Notes: generated by a model not told the origin, from the sequence alone. 64,000 bases of DNA from Binatus sp050736715 (GCA_050736715.1 JBOHWK010000169.1:1-64000), one strand, 5' to 3'. Shown: positions 48,400 through 58,401, counted from the stretch's first letter. Program-made: numbers and translations.

Positions 48400-50535
48400 A
48401 TGCGCCCGGTAATCGAAATCGAAAATCTGACCAAGACCTACGTGCTGGGGGAGGTCGAGGTCCATGCGCTGCGCGGGGTGAGCCTCAAGATCGAGCGCGG
48501 CGAATTCACCGCGATCATGGGCGCCTCGGGTTCGGGCAAATCGACATTGATGAACATCGTCGGATGCCTCGATCAGCCGACCAGCGGGCGCTACCTGCTC
48601 GAGGGCGAGGACGTGGCCGGAATGGATGAAACTGCGCTGGCGGCGATCCGCGGCCGCCGGATCGGATTCGTCTTTCAGAATTTCAACCTGCTCGCGCGAA
48701 CCTCGGCGCTGGAAAATGTCGAACTGCCGCTTTTCTATTCGGCTTGGATGGCGGACGGCGGGCGGCGCGCGCAAGAGATGCTCAAACTCGTGGGGCTTGC
48801 CGGCCGCGAACAGAACCATCCCAACCAGCTTTCCGGCGGACAGCAGCAGCGCGTCGCAATCGCCCGCGCACTCATTAATCAGCCCTCGATACTCCTGGCC
48901 GACGAGCCTACCGGCAATCTGGATTCCACCAATTCGGCCGAAATCATGGAGATCATCACGCGGCTCAACCGCGAGCGCGGAATTACGGTGATAATCGTCA
49001 CGCACGATCCGGACATGGCGCAATATGCCGACCGGGTGGTCACGTTCCGCGACGGGGTTATCGTTTCCGATACGCGCAAGGCGGGCGCGCCGCCGGTCAA
49101 GGCGGCGCCGGCCGCCGTGGCGGAAGAACCGGCCGCGGCGGGCAAGAGCGATACGTGGACGTTCGCCATGATGGCCGCGTTGGCGGCCGCGCGCGCGCTC
49201 CAGCGCAACAAGCTCCGCGCGGCGCTCACGATGCTGGGGATATTCATCGGCGTCGCGGCGGTAATCGCGATGGTGGCGATCGGCGACGGGGCGCGCGCGT
49301 CGGTGCAGGCGCAAATCCAAAGCCTCGGCTCCAATCTGATTATCGTGCTGCCCGGAGCGACCACGACCGGGGGCGTTCATGCCGGAATGGGCACTACTTC
49401 CACACTCATGGCCGGCGACGCGGACGCAATCAAACAGGAGGATCGGGCGGTCGCGCTGGTCACTTACATGGACCACCAAGTGGCGCAAGTCGTCAACGGC
49501 GACCGCAACTGGAGCACCGGGATCGAAGGCGTCACCCCCAGCTATTTCGCGATCCGCGACTGGCCGGTGGCGGAGGGGCGGATTTTCACCAAGAGCGAAG
49601 AGAACAGCGCCGCGCCGGTTTGCCTCTTGGGCAAGACCGTGGTGTCGAACCTGTTCGGCGAGGATCAGAACCCGGTCGGCACCGTCGTGCGAGTGAAAAA
49701 TTCTCCCTTGCGCGTGATTGGAGTGCTAACCGCAAAAGGGCAATCGTCCTTCGGCCAGGATCAGGACGACGTGGTCATAATTCCGTTCAACACCGCCGAA
49801 CGCAAAGTGCTGGGTTCCTCGCAGGTGACGGCATCCGTGGCGTCATCGACCACCGGCTCGTCCAATCCGGTGCTCAATCCCTACGGCATCATTCCGCTGA
49901 CCACCGCGATGAACCCGATGTACCAGACCGGCGCGCAAATCATCAATCCGTTCGGCACCGCGGCCAAAATTACCGGCGTGGTCAACATAATTTTTGTGCA
50001 GGCCCGCAGCGCGGCCGGGGTTGACGCGGCGATGGCGCAAGTGACGCAGACCGTGCATGAGCGCCACCATATCCAGCCCGGCCAAGACAACGACTTCACC
50101 GTACGCAGTCTGGCGGAGATCGCGGCGGCGTCGGAAGGCGCCACGAAGGTGATGACGGCGCTGCTCGCCGCCGTCGCCTCGATCTCGCTGCTGGTGGGCG
50201 GAATTGGAATCATGAACATTATGCTGGTGTCGGTAACCGAGCGCACGCGGGAAATCGGGATTCGGATGGCGATCGGCGCCCGGCGCCTGCACATCCTGCT
50301 GCAGTTCCTGGTGGAATCGACGATGCTAAGCGTGCTGGGCGGTGCCGCCGGAATCGCGCTGGGGGTAATCGCATCCAAGCTGATTTCGGCGCTGGCGGGA
50401 TGGCCCACATTGATGTCGCCGGTTGCGGTGGTTGGAGGGTTTGTGTTTTCCGCGCTGGTCGGCATCTTCTTCGGCTACTATCCGGCGCGCCAAGCATCCC
50501 TATTGAGTCCAATCGACGCGTTGCGCTATGAATGA
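48400..50535 (+). CDS. macB: MacB-type ABC transporter, fused ATPase and permease
   Basis: A 711-residue inner-membrane exporter. The ATPase has Walker A GASGSGKST (41-49), signature LSGGQQQRVAIARAL (from 144) and Walker B ILLADEPTGNLDS (from about 164). After about residue 250 the chain has one membrane helix (the RALQRNKLRAALTMLGIFIGV region), a large periplasmic domain and three C-terminal helices, the MacB topology. It is coupled to the MacA-like adaptor. Possible substrates are lipoproteins, hydrophobic peptides or antibiotics. No outer-membrane TolC gene is adjacent. Confidence 0.92.
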   Translation: MRPVIEIENLTKTYVLGEVEVHALRGVSLKIERGEFTAIMGASGSGKSTLMNIVGCLDQPTSGRYLLEGEDVAGMDETALAAIRGRRIGFVFQNFNLLARTSALENVELPLFYSAWMADGGRRAQEMLKLVGLAGREQNHPNQLSGGQQQRVAIARALINQPSILLADEPTGNLDSTNSAEIMEIITRLNRERGITVIIVTHDPDMAQYADRVVTFRDGVIVSDTRKAGAPPVKAAPAAVAEEPAAAGKSDTWTFAMMAALAAARALQRNKLRAALTMLGIFIGVAAVIAMVAIGDGARASVQAQIQSLGSNLIIVLPGATTTGGVHAGMGTTSTLMAGDADAIKQEDRAVALVTYMDHQVAQVVNGDRNWSTGIEGVTPSYFAIRDWPVAEGRIFTKSEENSAAPVCLLGKTVVSNLFGEDQNPVGTVVRVKNSPLRVIGVLTAKGQSSFGQDQDDVVIIPFNTAERKVLGSSQVTASVASSTTGSSNPVLNPYGIIPLTTAMNPMYQTGAQIINPFGTAAKITGVVNIIFVQARSAAGVDAAMAQVTQTVHERHHIQPGQDNDFTVRSLAEIAAASEGATKVMTALLAAVASISLLVGGIGIMNIMLVSVTERTREIGIRMAIGARRLHILLQFLVESTMLSVLGGAAGIALGVIASKLISALAGWPTLMSPVAVVGGFVFSALVGIFFGYYPARQASLLSPIDALRYE

Positions 50536-50676
50536 CCCGTGCCGGAAGACCGAGATGCTTTCGCGGGGTGGGTCTAAACTTCCGGCCGGAAATTCGAACA
50601 AGAAAGCTTGACTAAGCGCCCATCAATGTGGTGGGTTAGGGAAGCCGGTTCGGGGGCCAGGAGGGTTTCGGCTTTT

Positions 50677-51978
50677 ATGGTTAGGTTGGGATTGACGAAG
50701 AAAATCGCGGGCGTGGGCGCGCTCATTGTGGGGATGGGCCTGATCGCCGCCACTGCAATGGCGGCGGGGGTCAAGCCCGGCGATGTCATCACGCCCAGAA
50801 ATGCGGCGGAGGTCAAAAACCTTGTTTCGCCGGGCGTCTATTACGCCATCCAGCACGGGATGCGGATGGATATCGTGGCGCCCGGGCAGATCGATTGGCC
50901 GCCCCCGTATCGGGATGCGACCGAGAAATATTCCTCGCAAGTGCGCCTCAGCGACAGCCATCGCTCGCTGGTGGGCTATGTCGCGGGCCAGCCGTTTCCG
51001 CTGATCGACACCAACGATCCTTACGTCGCCACCAAGATCATGTGGAACAACGTGTTCCGCCCGATTGCGACCGACGACGCCGATCTGCGGTTTTTCGACT
51101 GCCAGAGCGAGAATGTGAATCCGGGCAAAGCGCAGCGAGTGATCGATGAAATCGAAATCGGCCACCTCGGCTATTACGCGGAGATCGGGAGGACAGAGGT
51201 CGAACCGCTCCCAATCGATCCGGATTTCAAAATTAGCAACCGAATGTTCCTCACCGCGCTGTATCCCGTGTTGGCGCCGCAGAGCGCGCGCGGCGCCGGC
51301 GCAATCCGGTATCGTTATGCGAATCCGAACCGCGGCGACGATAGCTGGGCGTGGATTCCCGGCGCCCGCCGCGTGCGCCGCCTGAATGAGGCGACCGGCA
51401 GCACCTCGGTCGGCGCGCAGACTTTCGACGCCGATCACGCGACCGGTTTCGACCCGAAGACCGAGGAATACAATTACAAATTCCTAGGCGATCGTCCGAT
51501 GCTCGCGAGCGTCCATGCGAAGCATTCGCCCGAAGTGACCTGCCCCTACGACGGCGGCGCGACCGCATGCCCCGAAAATTGGGAGATGCGCCATATGTAC
51601 GTGGTTTCCGCCATGCCGCGGAAGGGAATCGGCGAGGCGGGCGACGTTGTGTTCGGCAAAACGATCGTTTACATGGATTCGGAAGCGTGGTTCACGCCCT
51701 ATGTCGATACCTACGATCGGAAGGGGCAGCTTTGGCGCAGCAACATTTTTTGGCTCACTTACCGCGATCGCCCGGTGCCCGACGCACGCGTCGCGATCTA
51801 TCCGTTCAAGCGCGAATTCGTCGTCGGCGCGAGCCGGTTTGACGTGCAATCCGGCTTCGCCACGATGTGCTACCTGCCCGGCCAGCACACGCCGGAACGG
51901 GAATGCTGGTACATCAACATGGGCGCGGTGGACAAGACCTTCTTCACCATTGACGCGATGGTTCGGGCGGCGCCGTAA
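50677..51978 (+). CDS. DUF1329 family protein, first copy
   Basis: A 433-residue secreted protein of DUF1329 (LolA/LolB-like fold in relatives). A signal peptide leads into VKPGDVITPRNAAEVKNLVSPGVYYAIQHGMRM. The family's two aromatic hearts follow (DLRFFDCQSENVNPGKAQRVIDEIE and IFWLTYRDRPVPDARVAIYPF). DUF1329 proteins go with DUF1302 barrels and RND or ABC exporters and are thought to carry hydrophobic molecules across the periplasm. GGAGG is 12 bases upstream of the ATG. It follows the exporter by 141 bases, and a paralogue follows. Confidence 0.85.
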   Translation: MVRLGLTKKIAGVGALIVGMGLIAATAMAAGVKPGDVITPRNAAEVKNLVSPGVYYAIQHGMRMDIVAPGQIDWPPPYRDATEKYSSQVRLSDSHRSLVGYVAGQPFPLIDTNDPYVATKIMWNNVFRPIATDDADLRFFDCQSENVNPGKAQRVIDEIEIGHLGYYAEIGRTEVEPLPIDPDFKISNRMFLTALYPVLAPQSARGAGAIRYRYANPNRGDDSWAWIPGARRVRRLNEATGSTSVGAQTFDADHATGFDPKTEEYNYKFLGDRPMLASVHAKHSPEVTCPYDGGATACPENWEMRHMYVVSAMPRKGIGEAGDVVFGKTIVYMDSEAWFTPYVDTYDRKGQLWRSNIFWLTYRDRPVPDARVAIYPFKREFVVGASRFDVQSGFATMCYLPGQHTPERECWYINMGAVDKTFFTIDAMVRAAP

Positions 51979-52008
51979 TTAGCCGCCGCCGCAAAGCGGA
52001 TCGACGCC

Positions 52009-52050
52009 GGGGTGGCGCGGGCATGGGAAGCCGCGCCACCCCGCGCTTTT
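52009..52050 (+). terminator. Hairpin between the two DUF1329 genes
   Basis: A 13-base-pair stem, CGGGGTGGCGCGG with CCGCGCCACCCCG around a 10-base loop, followed by CGCTTTTCT. It is probably a terminator, although the T-run is short. Confidence 0.6.
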
Positions 52051-52175
52051 CTGGGATTAGCGGCCCGGGCTGGAATAATTATCATTCGCGATGATGGTTG
52101 GGGCGGATAAACTTGACTTTTCAACCGATTGCGTCCAAAGATTGGCTTGGGCAATTCGTCAGGAGGTCTCACAGA

Positions 52176-53465
52176 ATGGCTAAGCGCGGGTTGGCCAAGA
52201 TGCTGCTAGGCGCCACGGCACTGGCAATTGTAATGTGCTTCGCCGCGAACGGGGCGGATGCGGCCGTCAAACCGGGCGATGTGATCACGCCCCAGAACGC
52301 GAGCCAAGTCAAAGACTTGGTATCGCCTGGTGTGTATTGGGTTGTAACCCACGGGATGCGCATGAATATCGTCCCGGCCGAGGAAATCGATTGGCCGCCG
52401 CCCTACAAGGAAGCCACCGAAAAATATTCCTCGCAGGTGCGCCTGACGCCGGACCATCGCACCCTCGTCGGATACGTCGCGGGCCAGCCGTTTCCCCTGA
52501 TCGATCCCAACGACCCGCATGTGGCGGACAAGATAATCTGGAACACGCAGTTCCGCCCGATCGCCACCGACGACCTGGATTTGCGGTTCTTCGATTGCCA
52601 GAGCCAGTATGTGCGGCCCGGCAAGGCGCAGCGCGTGATCGATGAGATCGAGGTCGGCCATTTCGCGGCTTACAGCCTGCTCGGCCGCACCGAGGTCGAT
52701 CCGATCCCGGTCGATCCGGACTTCAAGACGACCAATCGAATGGGACTGTTCGGCCTGTATCCAATCCTCGCGCCGCAGGAGGCGCGCGGCGGCGGATTAA
52801 TTCGCTGGCGCTACCAGGATCCGAGCAAGGGCGACGACAGTTGGGTCTGGGAACCGGGCGCCCGCCGCGTGCGCCGCCTCAACGAGGCGGTGCTATCGAC
52901 CTCCGCCGGCGCGCAAACCACCGACCCGGACCATTACTCCGGCTTCAACCCCAAGGTTGAGGAGTACGATTATAAGTTCCTCGGCGATAAGAATATGCTT
53001 GCCAGCGAGCACGCCGAGCATTCCCCGGAGCAGACCTGCCCCTACGATGGCGGCGCGACCGCCTGTCCGGAGGCGTGGGAGATGCGTCACCTGTACATCC
53101 TGACGGCGGTGCCGCGCTCCGGGTTCACCGGGTCGCTCGATAAGAAGACGGTCATTTACGTTGACACGGAATCATGGGCGGAGCCTTACGTCGATAGCTA
53201 CGATAGCGCCGGCAAGCTGTGGAAGACTCACATCTTCTGGAGCACCTATCGCGATCGTCCGGTGCCCGACGCGCGCATCGCGGTCTATCCCTTCCGGCGC
53301 CAGTTCGTTCTGGGCGCGGCCACGGTCGATACTCAATCGGGCCTGTCCACCATGTGCTACCTGCCCGGACAGCACACCCCGGAGCGCGAATGCTGGTACA
53401 TCAACATGGGCGCGGTCAACAAGGACTTCTTCACCATCGAGGCGATGGTCAAAGCGGCCCCCTGA
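52176..53465 (+). CDS. DUF1329 family protein, second copy
   Basis: A 429-residue paralogue of the preceding gene, with the same order and the same ending (LPGQHTPERECWYINMGAV). It has a signal peptide (MAKRGLAKMLLGATALAIVM) and is introduced by a perfect AGGAGGT 8 bases upstream, a much stronger start than the first copy's. The two genes are separated by a terminator-like hairpin and so may be expressed differently. It is convergent with glmS, with only 13 bases between the stops. Confidence 0.88.
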   Translation: MAKRGLAKMLLGATALAIVMCFAANGADAAVKPGDVITPQNASQVKDLVSPGVYWVVTHGMRMNIVPAEEIDWPPPYKEATEKYSSQVRLTPDHRTLVGYVAGQPFPLIDPNDPHVADKIIWNTQFRPIATDDLDLRFFDCQSQYVRPGKAQRVIDEIEVGHFAAYSLLGRTEVDPIPVDPDFKTTNRMGLFGLYPILAPQEARGGGLIRWRYQDPSKGDDSWVWEPGARRVRRLNEAVLSTSAGAQTTDPDHYSGFNPKVEEYDYKFLGDKNMLASEHAEHSPEQTCPYDGGATACPEAWEMRHLYILTAVPRSGFTGSLDKKTVIYVDTESWAEPYVDSYDSAGKLWKTHIFWSTYRDRPVPDARIAVYPFRRQFVLGAATVDTQSGLSTMCYLPGQHTPERECWYINMGAVNKDFFTIEAMVKAAP

Positions 53466-53478
53466 TCGAACGCCGGCG

Positions 53479-55314
53479 TCATTCCACCGTGACCGATTTG
53501 GCGAGGTTGCGGGGTTGGTCGATGTCGGCGCCGCGTTCGGCCGCGATATGATAGGCGAGCAATTGCAGCGGTACCGTCATCAGCACCGGCGTCAGCATTG
53601 GGGTAGTCCTGGGAATTTCGATCACGTCCGCCGCGACGCGGTTCAGTTCCGGCGTCGCGCGATCGGTAACGGCGATTATCATCCCGCGGCGCGATTCCAC
53701 TTCTCTTAGATTCGACAGCGTCTTCTCGAATAGGGAATCGTTGGGAATCAGCACCACCACCGGCATCCGCTCGTCGATTAGGGCGATCGGCCCGTGCTTC
53801 ATCTCGCCGGCCGGATAGCCCTCGGCGTGCAGGTAGGAAATCTCCTTTAGCTTGAGCGCACCTTCCAGTGCGACTGGATAATTGATGCCGCGGCCCAAAT
53901 ACAGGAAGTCGCGTGCCGATGCGTATTTGCGCGCGATCTCCCGGATTTGCGGTTCGAGCGCGATTACCGGTTCGATTTGGCCGGGAATCGCCAAGGCGGG
54001 TTCGAGCAGATTCGCCGCCTCCGCCGCGCCAATCCGGCCGATTCGCGCCGCCAGATGAATCGCGAGCAGGTAAAAAACTTCGATCTGCGCGAGGAAGCAT
54101 TTGGTGGTGCTGACGCTGATCTCCGGGCCGCATCGCGTGTAGAGCCGCGCATCCGCCTTGCGCGCGATCGAGGAATCGACCGTGTTGGTAATCGCGAGGA
54201 GATGCGCGCCGGATGCGCGCGCCGGCCCTTCCATCGCGGCAAGCGTGTCGGCGGTCTCTCCCGATTGCGACACCGCGATCAGCATCGTGCGCGCGGAAAT
54301 CGGCGGGCGGCGGTAGCGGTATTCGGACGAGTAATCGACTTCCACCGGGATGCCCGCCAATTCCTCGATCATGAACTTGCCGATTTGCGCCGAAATCCAC
54401 GACGCCCCCGCGCTCACCATTACGATTCGCTCGATCGATTTGGGTCCGCCGGGCGGGAGGATTTCCTCCTCGAACTTGACCGCGGACGATCCGGCGGCCG
54501 CGCGCCCCGCGATCGTGTCGATCCAGGCTTGCGGCTGGTCGGCGATTTCCTTGCGCAGGAAATGGCTGAATCCGCCCCGGCTCGCGGTTGCCGCGTCCCA
54601 TTCGATTCGCCGCGGCGCGCGGGCGATCGGCGTGCCGTCGAACTTCATAACTTGAACGCCCGCGGCGGTAACCTCGGCCATTTCGCCGTCTTCGAGCACG
54701 ATCGCGTCGCGCGTATGCGGCAGGATCGCGGGAATGTCCGACGCGATAAAGTTCTCGCCCGCGCCGATTCCCAGCACCAGCGGCGTCGCGCTCTTTGCCG
54801 CCACCAGCATTCCCGGCGCGGTCTCCGACATCGCGACGATCGCGAACGAGCCGCGGATGCGCGCGGCCGCGGCGCGGACCGCGTCGCCAAGGCTGTCGCC
54901 GGCTTTCACGCGCTCCTCGATCAGATGCGCAATCAGTTCGGTGTCGGTTTCGGAGTGGAGGCGATGGCCGCGCGCGAGCAGCTCCTCGCGCAGTTCGAGG
55001 TAGTTCTCGACGATTCCGTTGTGAATCACGGCGACCGGCCCGGCCCGATGGGGATGTGCGTTTTCCTCGGAGGGGCGGCCGTGCGTGGCCCATCGCGTAT
55101 GGCCGATTCCGATTTTTCCGTGCAGGGGAGAATCGGCAACCAGCCGCCGCAAATTTTCGAGCTTGCCCTTCGCGCGGCGCGTTTCGAGTTTGCCCGATTC
55201 TCCGATCGTGGCGATTCCGGCGGAATCGTAGCCGCGGTATTCCAGCCGCGATAGCCCCTCGATCAGAACCGGCGCGGCCTCATCCGGCCCCACGTATCCG
55301 ACTATTCCACACAT
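53479..55314 (-). CDS. glmS: Glutamine-fructose-6-phosphate aminotransferase
   Basis: A 611-residue cytoplasmic enzyme that makes glucosamine-6-phosphate, the first step of UDP-GlcNAc and cell-wall synthesis. The N-terminal amidotransferase begins at Cys2 in MCGIVGYVGPDEAAPVLIEG, which fixes the start; longer frames are rejected. Two SIS domains follow, with the sugar-binding MLIAVSQSGETADTLAAME and a second ARDFLYLGRGINYPVALEGALKLKEISYLHAEGYPAGEMKHGP near the end. The last residues end KSVTVE, as expected. No glmS ribozyme is seen upstream; in this lineage regulation may differ. Confidence 0.96.
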   Translation of the reverse strand: MCGIVGYVGPDEAAPVLIEGLSRLEYRGYDSAGIATIGESGKLETRRAKGKLENLRRLVADSPLHGKIGIGHTRWATHGRPSEENAHPHRAGPVAVIHNGIVENYLELREELLARGHRLHSETDTELIAHLIEERVKAGDSLGDAVRAAAARIRGSFAIVAMSETAPGMLVAAKSATPLVLGIGAGENFIASDIPAILPHTRDAIVLEDGEMAEVTAAGVQVMKFDGTPIARAPRRIEWDAATASRGGFSHFLRKEIADQPQAWIDTIAGRAAAGSSAVKFEEEILPPGGPKSIERIVMVSAGASWISAQIGKFMIEELAGIPVEVDYSSEYRYRRPPISARTMLIAVSQSGETADTLAAMEGPARASGAHLLAITNTVDSSIARKADARLYTRCGPEISVSTTKCFLAQIEVFYLLAIHLAARIGRIGAAEAANLLEPALAIPGQIEPVIALEPQIREIARKYASARDFLYLGRGINYPVALEGALKLKEISYLHAEGYPAGEMKHGPIALIDERMPVVVLIPNDSLFEKTLSNLREVESRRGMIIAVTDRATPELNRVAADVIEIPRTTPMLTPVLMTVPLQLLAYHIAAERGADIDQPRNLAKSVTVE

Positions 55315-55796
55315 GATGTTCTCTCCGCCGTTCGTTCGACCGCGAATGGACGAGCACCCGCGAACAGTCCGCAGCACAGAAAATATTGAAGCTGGAGAGT
55401 TTGGAATGAACCGGAACGCAGTGCCGTTCCGTCCACGTGCGGCGGGATTTGTCGCGCGGTCGCCCGCGCGGTTTGTCCGCCGCTATCGATTGTGGAACCG
55501 GGAAGCCATCCGCCGAATCTTTCGATAAGCTCCCTCCTCGTCAACTCGCGGAAATCCCGCGAGCCCTGGCGCTACTCTCTCAATTTCACCCGCTCTGTCT
55601 TGTCCGATGCCTCCTCGCAAATTCCTCTCCGATTATCCCGGCGCACGCCCCGCCGTTCAAGCGCGCGCGTGGCGACAAATGCGGTCCCCCTAATTTGGTA
55701 CCAGAAACCACTGAATTAGGAGGTTATTGACCGCACCCCGGCATTCTGCTACTAACTTAGTAGATTTTAGTAGAACTTTGGAATGAAGGCTGGACG
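55315..55796. other. Intergenic region before the Fic gene, about 480 bases
   Basis: A long gap between glmS (leftward) and the Fic gene (rightward). The left two thirds are GC-rich with only stop-broken frames. The right end is AT-richer and holds the TAGTAG repeat listed separately. No gene, terminator or RNA is seen. Confidence 0.5.
55749..55773. promoter_or_regulatory. Candidate operator of the Fic gene
   Basis: A perfect inverted repeat CTACTA-ACT-TAGTAG followed by a third half site TAGTAG exactly 10 bases after the second, one helical turn, about 25 bases upstream of the ATG. The arrangement fits a dimer site plus an extra contact. Confidence 0.45.
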
Positions 55797-57146
55797 ATGA
55801 AAAAGCCCCAAGAAGCGCCAACCTACGCGCAAATTACCGAGGCTTTTAGAAAATCCGCGCTTCCGACGCACGAGTTCGAAGTCATGTTCGAGAAAGTGCG
55901 TGGACCGCTTGTCGGCGGAAAATATCTGCATTGGGACGAGCTTCAATATCGGGAACCTCCCAAGGGGCTATCCCGCGAGCACTGGTGGGTTCTCTTGAAG
56001 CTTAACCGCCTAGCCCAGCGACAAATCACTCCCTTTTCTGGCAAGAGCAGCGCTCCTTTCGGTTATGTTCTAGCGGACCCTATTCCCCAGCGCCTCCATG
56101 AGATCGACCTGCGGGCGGGCGGGCAAATCAAAATGCCGGAGCAGGTAACCAATCACGAGACCAAAGACGAGTATTACGTAAGTTCTTTAATTGAAGAGGC
56201 GATTACTTCGAGCCAGTTGGAAGGAGCGGTCACGACCCGCCAAGTGGCCAAGGAAATGCTGAGAACCGGCCGGCCGCCTCACGATCGCAGCGAACGGATG
56301 ATTCTCAATAATTTTCTGACGATGCAAAGAATCGGCACAATCAAGGATCGGCCGCTCAGCAAGGAACTGATCTTCGAGATTCACCGGCAGGTGACAGACG
56401 AGACCCTTGACGATCCCAGCGCAGCGGGCCGGTTCCGCCGGGAGGACGAAGCCGTCGGCGTTTACGACGATACCAAGGGCAAGCCGGTATTGTTGCATCA
56501 GCCGCCCCGAGCTTCCGAACTTGAGGATCGAGTTCAACGGCTCTGCGATTTCGCAAATCGATCCGAGCCGTTCGTCCACCCCGTCATCAGATCGATCGTG
56601 CTCCATTTCATGCTTGGGTACGATCATCCCTTTGTCGATGGCAACGGCAGAACCGCCCGCGCCTTGTTTTACTGGTCGATGCTGCGGCACGGCTATTGGC
56701 TCGCTGAATTCATCTCAATCTCGGGAATCGTGATTAAGGTGCCGGCGCAGTACAGCCGCGCATTCCTTTTCACTGAGACGGACGAAGGCGACCTGACTTA
56801 TTTCATCCTGTATCACCTGGAAATCGTGATGAAGGCGATTGCGAGCCTCTATGAATACATCGCCCGGAAGACGGAAGAGATTCGAACGGTTGAGGCGGAG
56901 TTACAGGGCATTGAACTGTTGAATCATCGGCAACAAGCTTTGGTTCGGCACGCCATGCGGCATCCGGGAAAGCGATATACGGTCGAGGAACACCGGCGCA
57001 GTCACAATGTTTCGTACGAGAGCGCCAGATCCGATCTCCTCGACTTGGACCGGCGCGGGCTCCTTGCGAAACGTAAAGAAGGAAAAAAGTGGATATTCAC
57101 GCCACAACCGCCACTGGCGGTGCGGTTGGCCGCCCTGAAAACGTAG
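55797..57146 (+). CDS. fic: Fic-domain protein with autoinhibitory motif and winged helix
   Basis: A 449-residue adenylyltransferase-type protein that usually attaches AMP to a target hydroxyl. The Fic core HPFVDGNGR is complete at 277-285. An N-terminal inhibitory helix carries S138-SQL-E142-G143, the (S/T)xxxE(G/N) pattern of class II Fic proteins, so it is probably self-inhibited. A C-terminal winged-helix (TVEEHRRSHNVSYESARSDLLDLDRRGLLAKR) suggests it binds DNA and may regulate itself; the dyad upstream supports that. The base composition is lower in GC than nearby genes, a sign of acquisition. No antitoxin is adjacent. Confidence 0.92.
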   Translation: MKKPQEAPTYAQITEAFRKSALPTHEFEVMFEKVRGPLVGGKYLHWDELQYREPPKGLSREHWWVLLKLNRLAQRQITPFSGKSSAPFGYVLADPIPQRLHEIDLRAGGQIKMPEQVTNHETKDEYYVSSLIEEAITSSQLEGAVTTRQVAKEMLRTGRPPHDRSERMILNNFLTMQRIGTIKDRPLSKELIFEIHRQVTDETLDDPSAAGRFRREDEAVGVYDDTKGKPVLLHQPPRASELEDRVQRLCDFANRSEPFVHPVIRSIVLHFMLGYDHPFVDGNGRTARALFYWSMLRHGYWLAEFISISGIVIKVPAQYSRAFLFTETDEGDLTYFILYHLEIVMKAIASLYEYIARKTEEIRTVEAELQGIELLNHRQQALVRHAMRHPGKRYTVEEHRRSHNVSYESARSDLLDLDRRGLLAKRKEGKKWIFTPQPPLAVRLAALKT

Positions 57147-57310
57147 GCATCGGCAACCGGCTTGGATTAGGAACGCCGCCGTTCGCGTTTCCGCCGGGAC
57201 GATCTCCTACCGGGTGCGCGATTGTCGTGCCCGAGGCGACGTACGCGCCGCCGCCGGGGATGACGACTACTTGCCGGTTGGCCATGATGACGATTCCGCC
57301 GGCGCGCCGC

Positions 57311-58348
57311 TCAGCCGGAAGTTGCGAGCGCCTCGCTCAGCGCCATCAGGCACACTCCGGTCGCATACGGCGCCGTGCCAATCTTGATTGAATTGTAGAA
57401 ATCGAAATCGCCCGGCGGAGTCTGTTCGGAGACCCCCGTGAAGGCCCCCTCCGCGCCGATATGTTGAGATAGCGCCGCAAGCGCGCGGTTGTATGCATCG
57501 CGAACGCGATCGACGTCGAGGCCGGGGAGGTTCATGCGCAGCGCACGGCCCATCCCTAGTGCGAATCCCGCGGCGGATGACGCCTCAATATACGAATCGG
57601 GCCGATCGATCACGGTGTGCCACAGCCCGCCCTGGTCTTGCAGCTTCGCAACGGCATTTAGCTGGCGCGCGAGCATCGAAATGATTTCTTTGGCCGGCGC
57701 CGTGAAGCGGCCCGGCATCCCGGCCGCCTCGACTTCGGCCAGCACCTGCGGCGCGGCGATCGAAAACCAACTGTTCCCGCGCGCCCACAAGCAGGCCGAA
57801 TGCGTCCCCTTATCGGCGTATGCGACGTGCCAGAAAAGACCCGTCGCAGAATCGACAAGCGCGCGCGAATGCGCGATCAACTGCGCCAGCGCGCGTTCCA
57901 TCCGCGCCGCATCGCGGTCGATTCGCGCGAGCGCCGCAATTGCGGGCGCGGTGAAGTACGCCACGTCGATCCAGACTTCCATCGCGGGCGGATGCGGCAC
58001 GATCGCGCCGCCGGGCGTGCGCGTCGCGGAGGACTCCATGAACTCGACGATTCGGCGTGCGTAATCCAGATAGGCGGCGTTGTTGGTCTGTCCGTATAGA
58101 TCGAGCGCGGGAAGCGCCTCGGCCGCCCAGACCCAGAACCATCCCTGCGTATTCGGACCCGCCGCAAGCCTTGGCGCGAACCATTTTTCCGCCACCGCAA
58201 GCGGATTGGCGATTTCCAGCGCGCGCGCCGCATAGACGAGGCCATCGCAGAGAATTGAATCGCCCCAATGGATCTGCTTCGTGATCAGCTCCGATGCGGC
58301 GTGCGCGGTGAGCCATTCGAGATGGCGGCGCAGGTCGTTGGCATTCAT
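57311..58348 (-). CDS. GH105-like glycoside hydrolase
   Basis: A 345-residue alpha/alpha-barrel protein resembling family 105 unsaturated rhamnogalacturonyl hydrolases. CLWARGNSWFSIA corresponds to the WARGNGW motif, and SYIEASSAAGFALGMGRAL to the SYxEAS helix. The catalytic Asp expected before these motifs is not securely located, and no signal peptide is present, so it is cytoplasmic. GH105 enzymes remove unsaturated uronic acid from pectin or other glycan fragments. It stands alone, with no pectate lyase neighbour. Confidence 0.72.
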   Translation of the reverse strand: MNANDLRRHLEWLTAHAASELITKQIHWGDSILCDGLVYAARALEIANPLAVAEKWFAPRLAAGPNTQGWFWVWAAEALPALDLYGQTNNAAYLDYARRIVEFMESSATRTPGGAIVPHPPAMEVWIDVAYFTAPAIAALARIDRDAARMERALAQLIAHSRALVDSATGLFWHVAYADKGTHSACLWARGNSWFSIAAPQVLAEVEAAGMPGRFTAPAKEIISMLARQLNAVAKLQDQGGLWHTVIDRPDSYIEASSAAGFALGMGRALRMNLPGLDVDRVRDAYNRALAALSQHIGAEGAFTGVSEQTPPGDFDFYNSIKIGTAPYATGVCLMALSEALATSG

Positions 58349-58401
58349 GGCCGTTCCTTGGGGATGGCCGCGGCAGGTATAATCGCCCCGGAGCATCGCC
58401 T

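Noticed and set aside
57097..57285. Small minus-strand frame (MANRQVVVIPGGGAYVASG) at the end of the Fic gene
   Set aside because: It overlaps the Fic C-terminus, has Gly/Pro-rich low complexity and no start signal.
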